From Enterococcus sp. MMGLQ5-1 (GTDB lineage Bacteria > Bacillota > Bacilli > Lactobacillales > Streptococcaceae): a stretch of DNA of 64,000 bases. Shown here in pieces: positions 17,162 through 26,752 of this stretch. The notes under the pieces were generated by a model. The model was not told the origin of the DNA. It worked only from the letters and a program-made list of their open reading frames with translations, and searched no databases. Position 1 is the stretch's first letter. The number at the start of each line of letters is the position of its first letter. The stretch lies in contig NZ_JABJXU010000001.1 of the NCBI RefSeq assembly GCF_013155265.1, positions 424,144 through 488,143 on the forward strand, written 5' to 3'. A program made the translations under genes and the position numbers.

Positions 17162-18823
17162 ATGGCTGAAGAATATTTTACTGGTGCGGATTTGATTGTA
17201 GAAAGCTTAGTTAATCACCATGTTGACTATGTTTTTGGAATTCCAGGGGCTAAAATAGATCGTGTTTTTGATAGTTTGTCTGATAAGGGACCTGAGTTAA
17301 TTGTGGCGCGCCACGAGCAAAATGCTGCTTTTATGGCACAAGGAATTGGGAGAATTACTGGTGTACCTGGTGTTGTCATTGCAACCAGTGGTCCAGGAGC
17401 ATCAAATTTGGCAACTGGCTTAGTAACAGCAACCGCTGAAGGTGATCCAGTCGTCGCAATTGGTGGTCAGGTCAAACGAAGTGATTTATTAAAGCGGACA
17501 CACCAAAGTATGAATAATGCTGCTCTATTTGAACCAATCACTAAATATTCTGTCGAGGTTCAGGATGGCGAGATTCTTTCAGAAATTATTGCCAATGCAT
17601 TTAGGCAGGCGAAATCAGGCAAATCGGGTGCAAGTTTTATATCAGTACCGCAGGACGTAGTTGACTCAAATGTTACTAAAAAGGCAATTCAGCCATTAAA
17701 TGATCCCAAATTGGGTTCGGCATCAATTCCAGATATTAACTATTTAGCACAGGCGATTCGCAATGCCCAATTACCAGTTTTATTATTAGGTAATGGTGCT
17801 TCTAGTGCGCGTGTTACAAAAGCAATTCGCAGTCTATTGACTCATGTCAGCTTGCCTGTTGTGGAAACATTCCAAGGTGCTGGCATTGTTTCTCGTAAAT
17901 TAGAGCATACCTTCTTTGGTAGAGTTGGTCTTTTCCGCAATCAGCCGGGTGATATGCTTTTGAAGCGTGCTGATTTAGTCGTCGCAATTGGTTATGATCC
18001 AATTGAATACGAAGCACGAAACTGGAACGCTGAAATCGATGCAAGAGTCATTGTGATTGATAATACGCCTGCCGAGATAGATACCTATTTCCAACCTGAA
18101 AGGGAGCTAATTGGTGACATCGCTGAAACGCTAGAAAGTTTGCTACCAGCAGTGCATGGCTATCGTTTGTCGGAGTCATCCATTGAATATTTAGATGGTT
18201 TGCGCGAAAAATTACAGGCATCAGATGATTTGCCAGCTTCCAAAGAAGGTCTATTGCACCCTTTAGAAGTGATTCAGGCTTTACAGAATAATGTCACAGA
18301 TGAGATGACGGTAACAGTTGATGTGGGCTCACACTACATCTGGATGGCTCGAAATTTCAGAAGCTATGAGCCGCGTCATTTATTATTTTCTAATGGGATG
18401 CAAACCTTGGGTGTTGCTTTACCTTGGGCAATATCAGCTAGTCTTGTTCGACCAAATACCAAGATAATTTCTGTTTCAGGCGACGGTGGCTTCTTATTTT
18501 CCTCACAGGAGCTTGAAACTGCCGTCCGCTTAAATTTACCAATTATTCACCTAATTTGGAATGATGGTCATTATAATATGGTAGAATTTCAAGAGGAGAT
18601 GAAATATGGTCGAAGTAGTGGCGTTGATTTCGGACCAGTTGATTTTGTGAAATATGCAGAAAGCTTTGGCGCCAAAGGCTACCGTGTTTCTAATGCTTCT
18701 GAGCTAGCAACCACTTTTAAGAAGGCGCTGACTGAGAGTGGTCCAGTAATTATTGATATTCCTATTGACTATAAAGACAATATTAAGTTAGGGCAAACGA
18801 TTTTACCAGACGAATTTTACTAA
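17162..18823 (+). CDS. alsS: Catabolic acetolactate synthase
   Basis: A 553-residue TPP enzyme that joins two pyruvates to 2-acetolactate for acetoin/diacetyl production. [12 protein letters not shown] near the N-terminus is characteristic of AlsS and differs from the IlvB paralogue in this window (GYPGGAVLPLYD). The catalytic Glu is in [11 protein letters not shown]. The TPP motif starts at [15 protein letters not shown] and runs to WNDGHYNMV. No ACT subunit is adjacent, as expected for the catabolic form. ATG 17162 follows AAGGGTGG at good spacing; the in-frame GTG at 17153 lies within that site. aldB follows 25 bp later. Confidence 0.95.
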   Translation: MAEEYFTGADLIVESLVNHHVDYVFGIPGAKIDRVFDSLSDKGPELIVARHEQNAAFMAQGIGRITGVPGVVIATSGPGASNLATGLVTATAEGDPVVAIGGQVKRSDLLKRTHQSMNNAALFEPITKYSVEVQDGEILSEIIANAFRQAKSGKSGASFISVPQDVVDSNVTKKAIQPLNDPKLGSASIPDINYLAQAIRNAQLPVLLLGNGASSARVTKAIRSLLTHVSLPVVETFQGAGIVSRKLEHTFFGRVGLFRNQPGDMLLKRADLVVAIGYDPIEYEARNWNAEIDARVIVIDNTPAEIDTYFQPERELIGDIAETLESLLPAVHGYRLSESSIEYLDGLREKLQASDDLPASKEGLLHPLEVIQALQNNVTDEMTVTVDVGSHYIWMARNFRSYEPRHLLFSNGMQTLGVALPWAISASLVRPNTKIISVSGDGGFLFSSQELETAVRLNLPIIHLIWNDGHYNMVEFQEEMKYGRSSGVDFGPVDFVKYAESFGAKGYRVSNASELATTFKKALTESGPVIIDIPIDYKDNIKLGQTILPDEFY

Positions 18824-18848
18824 TGGCAAAGAATGAGAGGGATGTACT

Positions 18849-19565
18849 GTGACACAGGTTGTTAAATTATTTCAGCATAATACACTAGGTGCATTGATGG
18901 CGGGCCTTTATGAGGGCTCAATTACGATAGGTGAATTATTAAAGCATGGTGATTTGGGGATTGGGACACTAGACGATCTTGATGGGGAGTTGGTTGTTTT
19001 AGATGGTAAGGCATATCAAGCGCGCCAAGATAAAAAAATAATCGAATTGGATGATGACGTGCGGATTCCTTATGGTGCAGTTGTGCCACATCAGGCAGAG
19101 GTTGTTTTTCGCCAAAGATATGAGGTGACTGACGAAGAGCTTAAAAAAAGAATGGAATCCTACTACGATGGTGAAAATTTATTCCGTTCAGTTAAAATAC
19201 ATGGTCTTTTCAAGCGTGTTCATGTCAGAATGGTACCTAAACAGACACGTCCATACGATAAATCCTTTGCAGAAGTGGCAGCTAATCAACCAGAATATAT
19301 TGAAGAGCATGTTTATGGTACGATTGTTGGTATTTGGACACCAGAAATGTTTCATGGCGTATCGGTTGCAGGCTATCATTTACATTTTATCAGCGATGAT
19401 CATACGTTTGGTGGTCATGTGATTGATTTTATTATCACTGAGGGTGTGATTGAGGTTGGTGCTGTTGACCAGCTAGACCAGCATTTTCCAGTTCAGGATC
19501 GTAAATATTTATTTGCAAAGCTAGACATGGAAACATTAAAGGATGATATTTCAAAAAGTGAATAA
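18849..19565 (+). CDS. aldB: Alpha-acetolactate decarboxylase
   Basis: The 238-residue protein converts acetolactate to acetoin, completing the pathway begun by the upstream synthase. The metal-binding block GYHLHFISDDHTFGGHVIDF holds the conserved histidines, and the N-terminal LFQHNTLGALMAGLYEG is standard. The start is GTG 18849 behind GAGAGGG; the nearby ATG is out of frame. It shares the alsS transcript (25-bp gap). In related bacteria this pair limits acidification and excess branched-chain synthesis. The same symbol is also written budA. Confidence 0.95.
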   Translation: MTQVVKLFQHNTLGALMAGLYEGSITIGELLKHGDLGIGTLDDLDGELVVLDGKAYQARQDKKIIELDDDVRIPYGAVVPHQAEVVFRQRYEVTDEELKKRMESYYDGENLFRSVKIHGLFKRVHVRMVPKQTRPYDKSFAEVAANQPEYIEEHVYGTIVGIWTPEMFHGVSVAGYHLHFISDDHTFGGHVIDFIITEGVIEVGAVDQLDQHFPVQDRKYLFAKLDMETLKDDISKSE

Positions 19566-19609
19566 TTTTACAGAATTATCTTTTAAAACAAACAGAATGT
19601 TGTGAATCG

Positions 19610-19618
19610 TGTTATAAT
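19610..19618 (+). promoter_or_regulatory. Extended -10 promoter for dnaG-rpoD
   Basis: TGTTATAAT is a perfect extended -10. Transcription would start near 19625, directly before the hairpin at 19631-19658. Confidence 0.55.
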
Positions 19619-19630
19619 ATTATTAAATGA

Positions 19631-19658
19631 AATAGCTAGTGTTTACTGGCTATTTTTT
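19631..19658 (+). terminator. Terminator-like hairpin before dnaG
   Basis: AATAGCTAGT (19631-19640) pairs with ACTGGCTATT (19645-19654) with one G-U, then six T (19653-19658). It ends aldB transcripts and also lies between the dnaG promoter and dnaG. Confidence 0.8.
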
Positions 19659-19693
19659 CATCGTTTAGTTATTTTAAAAAGGAGGTGTTTCAA

Positions 19694-21484
19694 ATGGCAA
19701 GAAGATTGACTGAAGAAGAGCTAGAGCAGATTAAAGGCTCTGTCGATTTGGTTGAATTGATTGGTCAAGATATCGCCTTAACTAAGCGTGGCAAAAATTA
19801 TTTAGGGCTATGCCCCTTCCATAATGAAAAAACACCTTCGTTTAATGTCAGTCCTGACAAGCAGTTTTTCCATTGCTTTGGCTGTGGCAAATCAGGAACA
19901 GTTTTTAATTATTTAATGTTTCAGAAAAATATTGACTTTATGTCAGCAGTTAAGGAAATTGCTGAAATTGGGAATGTCAAAATTGATGGACTTGAAGAAG
20001 AAAGAACATTTGAAAAGCCGCACCAGCGACTTTATGATATCCATCATGAAGCAGCAACCTTTTTTCACCATCTTTTAGTCAATACAGAATATGGTAGAGA
20101 ACCCTTGGCGTATTTAAAAGAACGAGGTATCGATGAGCAAATTATTGAACATTTTAAGATTGGCTTGAGTCCTAAGGGACAGGAAAGCTTATTACATAAA
20201 TTATTAATTGGCAAGGGCTATCAGGAAAATGAGCTCGTTGAATCAGGACTGTTTGTCCGAAATGAGCAAGGTAATCTCCGAGCAACTTTTTTCAATCGAA
20301 TTATTTTTCCATTAACTGATGAGTATAATCATGTCATTGCTTTCTCAGGTCGGACAATGGATGCCCATCATCCAGCTAAATATTTAAATTCGCCTCAAAC
20401 CAAGCTCTTTAATAAAAGTCATGAGCTGTTTCATTTGGCAGAAGCGAAACCGGTCATTCGTAAAACCAAAGAGGTTTTTGTGATGGAAGGTTTTATGGAT
20501 GTGATTGCAGCCTATCGTGTTGGTATTTTAAATACTGTTGCTTCAATGGGAACTAGCTTAACAGGCGATCATCTTGATCGATTATCAAAATTGTCCAAAA
20601 AAATTATTTTTGCCTTTGATGGCGATTCGGCAGGCCAGAATGCAATCTATAAGGCTTTACAATTAGTTAATCAAGCGATTCAAACTGAGGTTGTTATTTT
20701 TCCAGAAAAATTAGATCCAGATGATTATTTAAAAAAATATGGTAATGAAGCCTTAGAAAATTTAATGCAGCATGCTCGTAGCTCGCAGGTAAGCTTCCTG
20801 ATTGATTTTACAAAATCACAATATAATTTATCAAATGAAGCAGAGCAGCTTGACTTTGTTCAAAAAATGTTACCAGTGATTAGTAAGGTTAAGAGTATCG
20901 TTGCCCAAGATGTTTACCTAACACAGCTGACTAAGCTTGCACCTTTAGTTTCTAAAGAAGCTTTAATTCAAGAATTAAGTCAAAGACAGCCTCTAAATAA
21001 TAATGGAATTGTTCCAAAGCCACAGCAAAGGCAACAAACGGGACAAAAAAATTTAATTCGATTATCACAACTGGAGCATGCTGAGCGCCAATTATTAGCA
21101 AGAGCGATTGAAAAACCAGCTGTTTTGCAGGAATTAATTGATAATCAAAAATTTAATTTTAAGCATCCAATCTATCAAAAAATATATGTTCAAATTATCG
21201 CATATTTTTTGAGACATGATATAATAAAGGTTACAGATATTTTGGCATCGCTAGAAAATGAAGAACGTTCTGTTCTATTTGAAATTAGCAGTCTAGAGCT
21301 TGATGATGAAATAACTGATGGAGAAATCAAAGATTTAGTTGCAATAATTGAAAAGCAATCCCTAGTAGATCAGCTGAATGACCTAATTCAGCGTCAAAGA
21401 GAGGCGAAGGTGAATGGCAATTTTGAAGCAGAGCTAAATTTAGGTTTAGAAATCATTCAACTACAGCAAGAAATTCAGAAATAA
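19694..21484 (+). CDS. dnaG: DNA primase
   Basis: A 596-residue primase. The N-terminal zinc domain is CPFHNEKTPSF followed by FHCFGCGKSG (CHCC ligands). The Toprim core has FVMEGFMDVIAAYR and IIFAFDGDSAGQNA, and the C-terminal helicase-interaction domain follows. It lays RNA primers at the fork with the replicative helicase. ATG 19694 is eight bases after AAGGAGG; the in-frame GTG at 19685 touches that site. rpoD follows after 13 bp, the conserved macromolecular-synthesis order. Confidence 0.97.
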   Translation: MARRLTEEELEQIKGSVDLVELIGQDIALTKRGKNYLGLCPFHNEKTPSFNVSPDKQFFHCFGCGKSGTVFNYLMFQKNIDFMSAVKEIAEIGNVKIDGLEEERTFEKPHQRLYDIHHEAATFFHHLLVNTEYGREPLAYLKERGIDEQIIEHFKIGLSPKGQESLLHKLLIGKGYQENELVESGLFVRNEQGNLRATFFNRIIFPLTDEYNHVIAFSGRTMDAHHPAKYLNSPQTKLFNKSHELFHLAEAKPVIRKTKEVFVMEGFMDVIAAYRVGILNTVASMGTSLTGDHLDRLSKLSKKIIFAFDGDSAGQNAIYKALQLVNQAIQTEVVIFPEKLDPDDYLKKYGNEALENLMQHARSSQVSFLIDFTKSQYNLSNEAEQLDFVQKMLPVISKVKSIVAQDVYLTQLTKLAPLVSKEALIQELSQRQPLNNNGIVPKPQQRQQTGQKNLIRLSQLEHAERQLLARAIEKPAVLQELIDNQKFNFKHPIYQKIYVQIIAYFLRHDIIKVTDILASLENEERSVLFEISSLELDDEITDGEIKDLVAIIEKQSLVDQLNDLIQRQREAKVNGNFEAELNLGLEIIQLQQEIQK

Positions 21485-21497
21485 AGAGGAGTAAAAT

Positions 21498-22610
21498 ATG
21501 CCAAACACACAAAAGGATGTAACAACATTTGATGTTGCCGTTGCGGATTATATTAGAGCCAATAAGGCGAACGGACAAGTGGTAATTGATGATTTAACAG
21601 ATAAGCTTGTCACTCCTTTTACTTTAGATGCAACTGGAATGGAAAAATTATACCAAAAGGTTCAGGATGCTGGCATTAGCATCGTAGACAAAGAAGGTAA
21701 TCCGAGCGCAGAGGTCTTAAAGCTAGACGAAGCAAATGAGAAAAAAGCCAATGTTGAGGATCTGTCTGCCCCGACAGGCGTCAAGATTAACGATCCAGTA
21801 AGGATGTATTTAAAAGAAATTGGACGTGTCCCATTGTTAAATGGTGATGAAGAAGTAGAGCTTGCAATTGCAATCACAGAGGGTGATGAAATCGCTAAGC
21901 AAAGATTGGCTGAGGCCAACTTACGTCTGGTAGTTAGTATTGCAAAACGCTATGTTGGGCGTGGCATGATGTTTCTTGATTTAATCCAAGAAGGCAATAT
22001 GGGCTTAATGAAAGCCGTTGAAAAATTTGATCATACCAAGGGCTTTAAATTTTCTACCTATGCAACCTGGTGGATTCGTCAAGCAATCACGCGTGCGATT
22101 GCTGACCAAGCAAGAACAATTCGTATTCCAGTACATATGGTTGAAACGATCAATAAATTAATTCGGATTCAACGCCAATTATTGCAAGACTTAGGACGCG
22201 AACCTACGCCAGAAGAGATTGGTGAAGAGATGGATTTGCCAGTTGAAAAAGTGCGAGAAATTTTAAAAATCGCACAAGAGCCTGTTTCACTAGAAACACC
22301 AATTGGTGAAGAGGATGATTCACACTTAGGTGATTTTATTGAGGATGATAATGCAACGAGTCCAGCTGATCATGCGACCTATCAAATGTTAAAGGAACAG
22401 CTCGAAGAAGTTTTAGATACCCTAACAGATCGGGAAGAAAACGTACTTCGTCTACGCTTTGGCTTAGACGATGGTCGAACACGCACGCTCGAAGAGGTTG
22501 GTAAAGTCTTTAATGTAACACGTGAACGGATTCGTCAAATCGAGGCGAAGGCCTTACGCAAATTAAGACACCCTAGTCGTTCAAAACAATTAAAGGATTT
22601 TCTCGAATAA
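21498..22610 (+). CDS. rpoD: Primary sigma factor RpoD/SigA
   Basis: The 370-residue protein is the housekeeping sigma factor. Region 1.2 begins [11 protein letters not shown]. Region 2 includes [15 protein letters not shown] and [15 protein letters not shown]. Region 3 begins [14 protein letters not shown]. Region 4 ends with the helix-turn-helix [20 protein letters not shown] and the tail [18 protein letters not shown] precedes the ATG. It is co-transcribed with dnaG and followed by a strong terminator. Confidence 0.97.
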   Translation: MPNTQKDVTTFDVAVADYIRANKANGQVVIDDLTDKLVTPFTLDATGMEKLYQKVQDAGISIVDKEGNPSAEVLKLDEANEKKANVEDLSAPTGVKINDPVRMYLKEIGRVPLLNGDEEVELAIAITEGDEIAKQRLAEANLRLVVSIAKRYVGRGMMFLDLIQEGNMGLMKAVEKFDHTKGFKFSTYATWWIRQAITRAIADQARTIRIPVHMVETINKLIRIQRQLLQDLGREPTPEEIGEEMDLPVEKVREILKIAQEPVSLETPIGEEDDSHLGDFIEDDNATSPADHATYQMLKEQLEEVLDTLTDREENVLRLRFGLDDGRTRTLEEVGKVFNVTRERIRQIEAKALRKLRHPSRSKQLKDFLE

Positions 22611-22621
22611 TTTTATCATCA

Positions 22622-22656
22622 TAGCTAGCTATCCGAGTGGTAGCTAGCTTTTTTTC
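22622..22656 (+). terminator. rpoD terminator
   Basis: AGCTAGCTA (22623-22631) pairs with TAGCTAGCT (22641-22649), followed by a T run. Confidence 0.85.
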
Positions 22657-22780
22657 TGCTCAATTATTATTACGTAAAAATGCTTCAAAAAGTGTAATAG
22701 GTTTATAAAATTTATCCATATAAAATTGAGTGACAGACTTGATTTATAAGTAAGTTGACATCGCAAATCTGCTAATAAAA

Positions 22781-22789
22781 TGGTATAAT
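22781..22789 (+). promoter_or_regulatory. Extended -10 promoter for gyrB
   Basis: TGGTATAAT. A TTGACA at 22755-22760 is 23 bp upstream, too far to act as its -35. Confidence 0.55.
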
Positions 22790-22824
22790 ATTAATTATGT
22801 GAAACCGTTTAAGGAGGAATCATT

Positions 22825-24771
22825 TTGTCTGAAGATAAAAAAACGCAAAAGGAATTAGCTCAGGAATATAATGCGAGTCAGATTCAGGTTCTGGAAGGAC
22901 TTGAGGCTGTTAGAATGCGTCCCGGGATGTATATTGGTTCGACGAGTAGTGAGGGGTTACATCACCTTGTTTGGGAAATTGTGGATAATTCAATTGATGA
23001 GGCATTGGCAGGCTTTGCAACTCATATTGAAGTTTTTATTGAACCAGACAATTCAATCACAGTTGTTGATGATGGTCGTGGAATTCCAGTCGATATTCAA
23101 GAAAAAACGGGTCGTCCAGCGGTTGAAACTGTCTTTACTGTTTTGCATGCCGGTGGTAAATTTGGCGGTGGCGGCTATAAGGTATCTGGTGGTCTGCATG
23201 GTGTTGGTTCATCGGTCGTTAATGCTTTATCAACAAGCCTGAAAGTTAATGTTTACAAGGATGGTACAGAGTATTATCAAGAATATCGCCGTGGTATCGT
23301 GGTAGATGATTTAAAGACAATTGGTAAGACTGAAAAGCATGGCACGAAGGTTCAATTTGTACCCGATACAGAAATTTTTACTGAAACAACGACTTTTGAT
23401 TTTGATAAGCTGGCTAAACGGGTGAGAGAGCTTGCCTTTTTAAACCGAGGCCTTCGCATTTCAATCACTGATTTACGTGAGGAAACGGCTAAGGAACTTC
23501 ATTACCATTATGAAGGTGGGATTCAAAGCTACGTTGAATTTATCAATGAAAAGAAAACAGTTCTCTTTGAGCCAGCCATTTATACAGACGGTGAAATGGA
23601 AGATATCATTGTTGAAGTTGCGATGCAGTATACGAATGATTATCATAATACTGTTTTGAGTTTTGCAAATAACATCAATACGCATGAAGGTGGTACGCAC
23701 GAACAAGGCTTTCGGACGGCATTAACTCGTGTCATTAATGATTACGCCAAGAAGAATAAAATCCTTAAGGAAAACGAAGAAAATTTAACAGGTGATGACG
23801 TTAGAGAGGGCTTGACGGCAGTTATTTCAGTTAAGCATCCTAATCCACAGTTTGAGGGACAAACCAAAACCAAGCTTGGTAACTCAGAGGTTGTCAGGAT
23901 CACTAACCGCTTGTTTAGCGATGCTTTTACCAAATTTTTATTGGAAAATCCAAAAACAGCACGTAAAATTGTTGAAAAGGGTATTTTAGCAAGTAAAGCT
24001 CGGATTGCTGCTAAAAAAGCACGTGAGGTGACACGTAAAAAATCAGGTCTTGAGATTTCTAATTTACCCGGTAAATTAGCGGATTGCTCAAGCAATGATC
24101 CATCACAAACGGAACTATTTGTCGTCGAAGGCGATTCGGCGGGAGGGTCTGCCAAATCAGGTCGTAATCGGGAATTTCAGGCAATCCTGCCGATTCGCGG
24201 TAAAATTTTAAATGTCGAAAAGGCAACCATGGATAAAATTTTAGCGAACGAAGAAATTAGATCGCTCTTTACGGCAATGGGCACTGGCTTTGGCGCTGAT
24301 TTTGATGTTTCAAAGGCACGTTACCATAAATTAGTCATCATGACAGATGCCGATGTTGATGGTGCGCATATCCGAACACTCTTACTCACCCTCTTTTATC
24401 GCTATATGAGACCGCTTGTTGAAGCAGGCTACGTTTACATTGCACAACCACCAATTTATGGTGTAAAGCAAGGTAAAAATATTACTTATATTCAGCCAGG
24501 TGATAAGCAAGAGGAAGCATTGAAAGAAGTTTTAAGTTCATTAGCAAATAATCCCAAGCCAACGGTACAACGATATAAAGGACTTGGTGAGATGGATGAT
24601 CATCAGCTCTGGGATACAACAATGGATCCTGAGCATCGGACAATGGCAAGAGTGCACGTAGAAGACGCGAAGGAAGCAAATGATATCTTTGAAATGTTGA
24701 TGGGGGATCGGGTCGAACCACGACGAGACTTTATTGAGGCTAACGCGAAATATTCAACAATTGATATTTAG
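22825..24771 (+). CDS. gyrB: DNA gyrase subunit B
   Basis: A 648-residue GHKL ATPase/Toprim protein. The ATP site has [23 protein letters not shown] and [15 protein letters not shown]. The Toprim domain has [16 protein letters not shown] and [17 protein letters not shown], and the tail ends in [24 protein letters not shown] and the short length identify GyrB rather than ParE. The start is TTG 22825, seven bases after AAGGAGG. gyrA is not adjacent; a stand-alone gyrB occurs in streptococci and relatives. Confidence 0.95.
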   Translation: MSEDKKTQKELAQEYNASQIQVLEGLEAVRMRPGMYIGSTSSEGLHHLVWEIVDNSIDEALAGFATHIEVFIEPDNSITVVDDGRGIPVDIQEKTGRPAVETVFTVLHAGGKFGGGGYKVSGGLHGVGSSVVNALSTSLKVNVYKDGTEYYQEYRRGIVVDDLKTIGKTEKHGTKVQFVPDTEIFTETTTFDFDKLAKRVRELAFLNRGLRISITDLREETAKELHYHYEGGIQSYVEFINEKKTVLFEPAIYTDGEMEDIIVEVAMQYTNDYHNTVLSFANNINTHEGGTHEQGFRTALTRVINDYAKKNKILKENEENLTGDDVREGLTAVISVKHPNPQFEGQTKTKLGNSEVVRITNRLFSDAFTKFLLENPKTARKIVEKGILASKARIAAKKAREVTRKKSGLEISNLPGKLADCSSNDPSQTELFVVEGDSAGGSAKSGRNREFQAILPIRGKILNVEKATMDKILANEEIRSLFTAMGTGFGADFDVSKARYHKLVIMTDADVDGAHIRTLLLTLFYRYMRPLVEAGYVYIAQPPIYGVKQGKNITYIQPGDKQEEALKEVLSSLANNPKPTVQRYKGLGEMDDHQLWDTTMDPEHRTMARVHVEDAKEANDIFEMLMGDRVEPRRDFIEANAKYSTIDI

Positions 24772-24776
24772 TTAAA

Positions 24777-24820
24777 TCAAAAAACTTTTAAAAGACTAAT
24801 AGCTTTTAAAAGTTTTTTGA
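24777..24820. terminator. Bidirectional terminator, gyrB and DUF368 gene
   Basis: An 18-bp perfect stem, 24777-24794 with 24803-24820, based on AAAAAACTTTTAAAAG, with A/T tracts on both sides. Confidence 0.9.
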
Positions 24821-24822
24821 TA

Positions 24823-25674
24823 TTATTTATATTTTTCTTCTAATTTACTCATCCACAGGCCAAGCCAAGTACCAAGGCCAAAAAAGATTAGGCTAATAAT
24901 GACAGTAATTGGTGTTGCTCCTGAATAAGAGATACTTTCCGAGCCAGCAGGATTCGGAATTAAGATTAGTAATGTCGATGCAATCACTAGGCCAATAATG
25001 AAGTGATAGACTCTGGAATGCTGCGTGTTTAGTAAATATTCCATCGCTTTAGAAAAGATCAGCATTGCTGCTAAGCCACCAATCGCAATTGGTAAGAAGA
25101 CACCAAGTAAATCAAAATTTTTGAAGCCAATGAGCATCGGGGAATACAGCCCTAGGATTAATAATAAATTGGACGGACTTAGGCCGGGGACTAATACACC
25201 AAGTGCAATTAAAGCACCAGCTAAGATAAAGGTCCCAAAGTTAGCAGGAATCGTACCGAAAATTTTAGGTAAGAAATATAAGAACAAGCCACCGATAATT
25301 AAAGTGCCAACTAACCAAGTAATATCAATACCATCACGTTTCTTTTTTTGCTCGGATTCTTTAAACAGGGCAGGCAGTGTTCCAATGATAGCACCCGCAA
25401 ATGCCCAAAGTACAATAATCTGAAAATGTTTTAGTAAATATTCAAGTGGTGCTGATAATAAACCAATCCCAACAACCCCACCAATGCCGACAGGTAGAAA
25501 ATAAAGTATATTTTCCTTGAAATTCTTCGATAGATGGGCCATAAAGCTGAGCATTCTTTCGTATAGACCGAAAATTGCTGCTAATACCCCACCAGAAACA
25601 CCCGGTAAAATAAAGCCTAAACCTATGACAGCACCTTTAATAAAGCGTAGAAACCAATCATTTTTTTTCGCCAA
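24823..25674 (-). CDS. DUF368 membrane protein (PopT-type undecaprenyl phosphate carrier family)
   Basis: A 283-residue polytopic membrane protein. The diagnostic GLGFILPGVSGGVLAAIFGLY lies near the N-terminus and a second related half LGVLVPGLSPSNLLLILGLY follows, so the two halves look like an internal duplication. DUF368 proteins (PopT) have been linked to flipping undecaprenyl phosphate back across the membrane for wall synthesis; here that is by family only. The start is TTG at 25674, after AAAGGAG. It is a single gene, convergent with gyrB. Confidence 0.88.
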   Translation of the reverse strand: MAKKNDWFLRFIKGAVIGLGFILPGVSGGVLAAIFGLYERMLSFMAHLSKNFKENILYFLPVGIGGVVGIGLLSAPLEYLLKHFQIIVLWAFAGAIIGTLPALFKESEQKKKRDGIDITWLVGTLIIGGLFLYFLPKIFGTIPANFGTFILAGALIALGVLVPGLSPSNLLLILGLYSPMLIGFKNFDLLGVFLPIAIGGLAAMLIFSKAMEYLLNTQHSRVYHFIIGLVIASTLLILIPNPAGSESISYSGATPITVIISLIFFGLGTWLGLWMSKLEEKYK

Positions 25675-25786
25675 AATAAACTCCTTTAATCAAAATTATC
25701 CCTCATGCCTCGAAAAGCAGAAGTTAACATCTGTAAAATTCTACCAAAAAAAAGAACTCAAGGGAAGCCTTTAAGGTAAAGCTTAA

Positions 25787-26752
25787 TTATTCTTTACCTT
25801 GTAGCAATTGAACAGGTAAAATGATATTTTGATCTAAAAATTCATCTGGCTGCTTAATTCTTGTAATTAAGCAGTCAATTAATACTTCGGCAATCTCATC
25901 GATTGGTTGAATAATTGTTGTCAAATTTGGAAAAATTCTTTGGGCAAGCTTTGTGCCATCGTAACCGACGACCTTGAAATTAGGTTTATTGAGCGAGTGG
26001 GCAACCTTAAGTACCAAATCCGCAGTTAAATCATCACTAGCAAAAATCGCCTCTAAATGCTCATCTAAAATAAACTTTTTTATTTTATTGATTTTTAAAT
26101 TATGAGTTGTATCCCGAGGTAATAATAGTGTATGGGGTGTAAGTCCTTTGTCCTTAATCACCTCTAGATAGCCTTGATTTCTAAGATTAGTTGGTGAGCT
26201 TGAACTCAAGCTACCAGAAATCATCCCAATTTGCTGGCAGCCATTCATAATTAGATGATTTGTTGCAATCTTGCCGCCTGAAAAGTTATCCGAGGAAACG
26301 ATTGTAATATTCGGGCTCAATGCACGGTCAAAAGAAATAATGGGTAAATCGATATTTTCATATTCAACGATGCCTAAATTATGGCTACCGGCAATTATGC
26401 CATCGACTTGGTTGGCTGCCAACATTTTTAAGTAAGCTCTCTCTTTTTCCGAATCATGCTCAGCATTGCAAAGAATTGTTTTATAGCCTCGCTCGAAAAG
26501 CTTCCGTTCAATTGTTTCAATCAACTCGCCAAAAAAGGGGTCTGAAACGGATGGAAAAATCAGACCAATGAGATTAGTTTTTTTACCCTGCAAAGAACGT
26601 GCTAAATTATTTGGTTGATAATTTAGTGTTTCCATTGCCTCATGTACCTTGCGTATTGTTTTCTCACTAAGGTAGCCGTAATTATTAATGACTCGACTAA
26701 CTGTAGTAGGTGAAACACCAGCTAGCTTTGCGACATCTGTTAATTTTACCAT
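25787..26752 (-). CDS. scrR: LacI family transcriptional regulator, probable sucrose regulator ScrR
   Basis: The 321-residue protein has an N-terminal LacI helix-turn-helix (LTDVAKLAGVSPTTVSRVIN) and hinge (YQPNNLARSLQGKKT). A periplasmic-binding-protein-like sensor domain fills the rest. Its ATG directly follows the sucrose hydrolase stop (TAA-ATG), so the two genes are coupled and the regulator probably controls this operon. The inducer is likely a sucrose- or fructose-related sugar. No PTS transporter gene is in the window, so uptake must be encoded elsewhere. Confidence 0.8.
   Translation of the reverse strand: MVKLTDVAKLAGVSPTTVSRVINNYGYLSEKTIRKVHEAMETLNYQPNNLARSLQGKKTNLIGLIFPSVSDPFFGELIETIERKLFERGYKTILCNAEHDSEKERAYLKMLAANQVDGIIAGSHNLGIVEYENIDLPIISFDRALSPNITIVSSDNFSGGKIATNHLIMNGCQQIGMISGSLSSSSPTNLRNQGYLEVIKDKGLTPHTLLLPRDTTHNLKINKIKKFILDEHLEAIFASDDLTADLVLKVAHSLNKPNFKVVGYDGTKLAQRIFPNLTTIIQPIDEIAEVLIDCLITRIKQPDEFLDQNIILPVQLLQGKE

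Noticed and set aside
17130..17162. T-box-like AAGGGTGGAA before alsS
   Set aside because: It is simply the ribosome-binding site; no anticodon stem or antiterminator/terminator pair is present.
22755..22789. TTGACA plus TATAAT as one gyrB promoter
   Set aside because: The spacer would be 23 bp, too long; the extended -10 alone is the better call.
25771..25800. Hairpin AAGGTAAAG/CTTTACCTT at the scrR 3' end as a terminator
   Set aside because: It overlaps the last codons and has no T run in the scrR direction.
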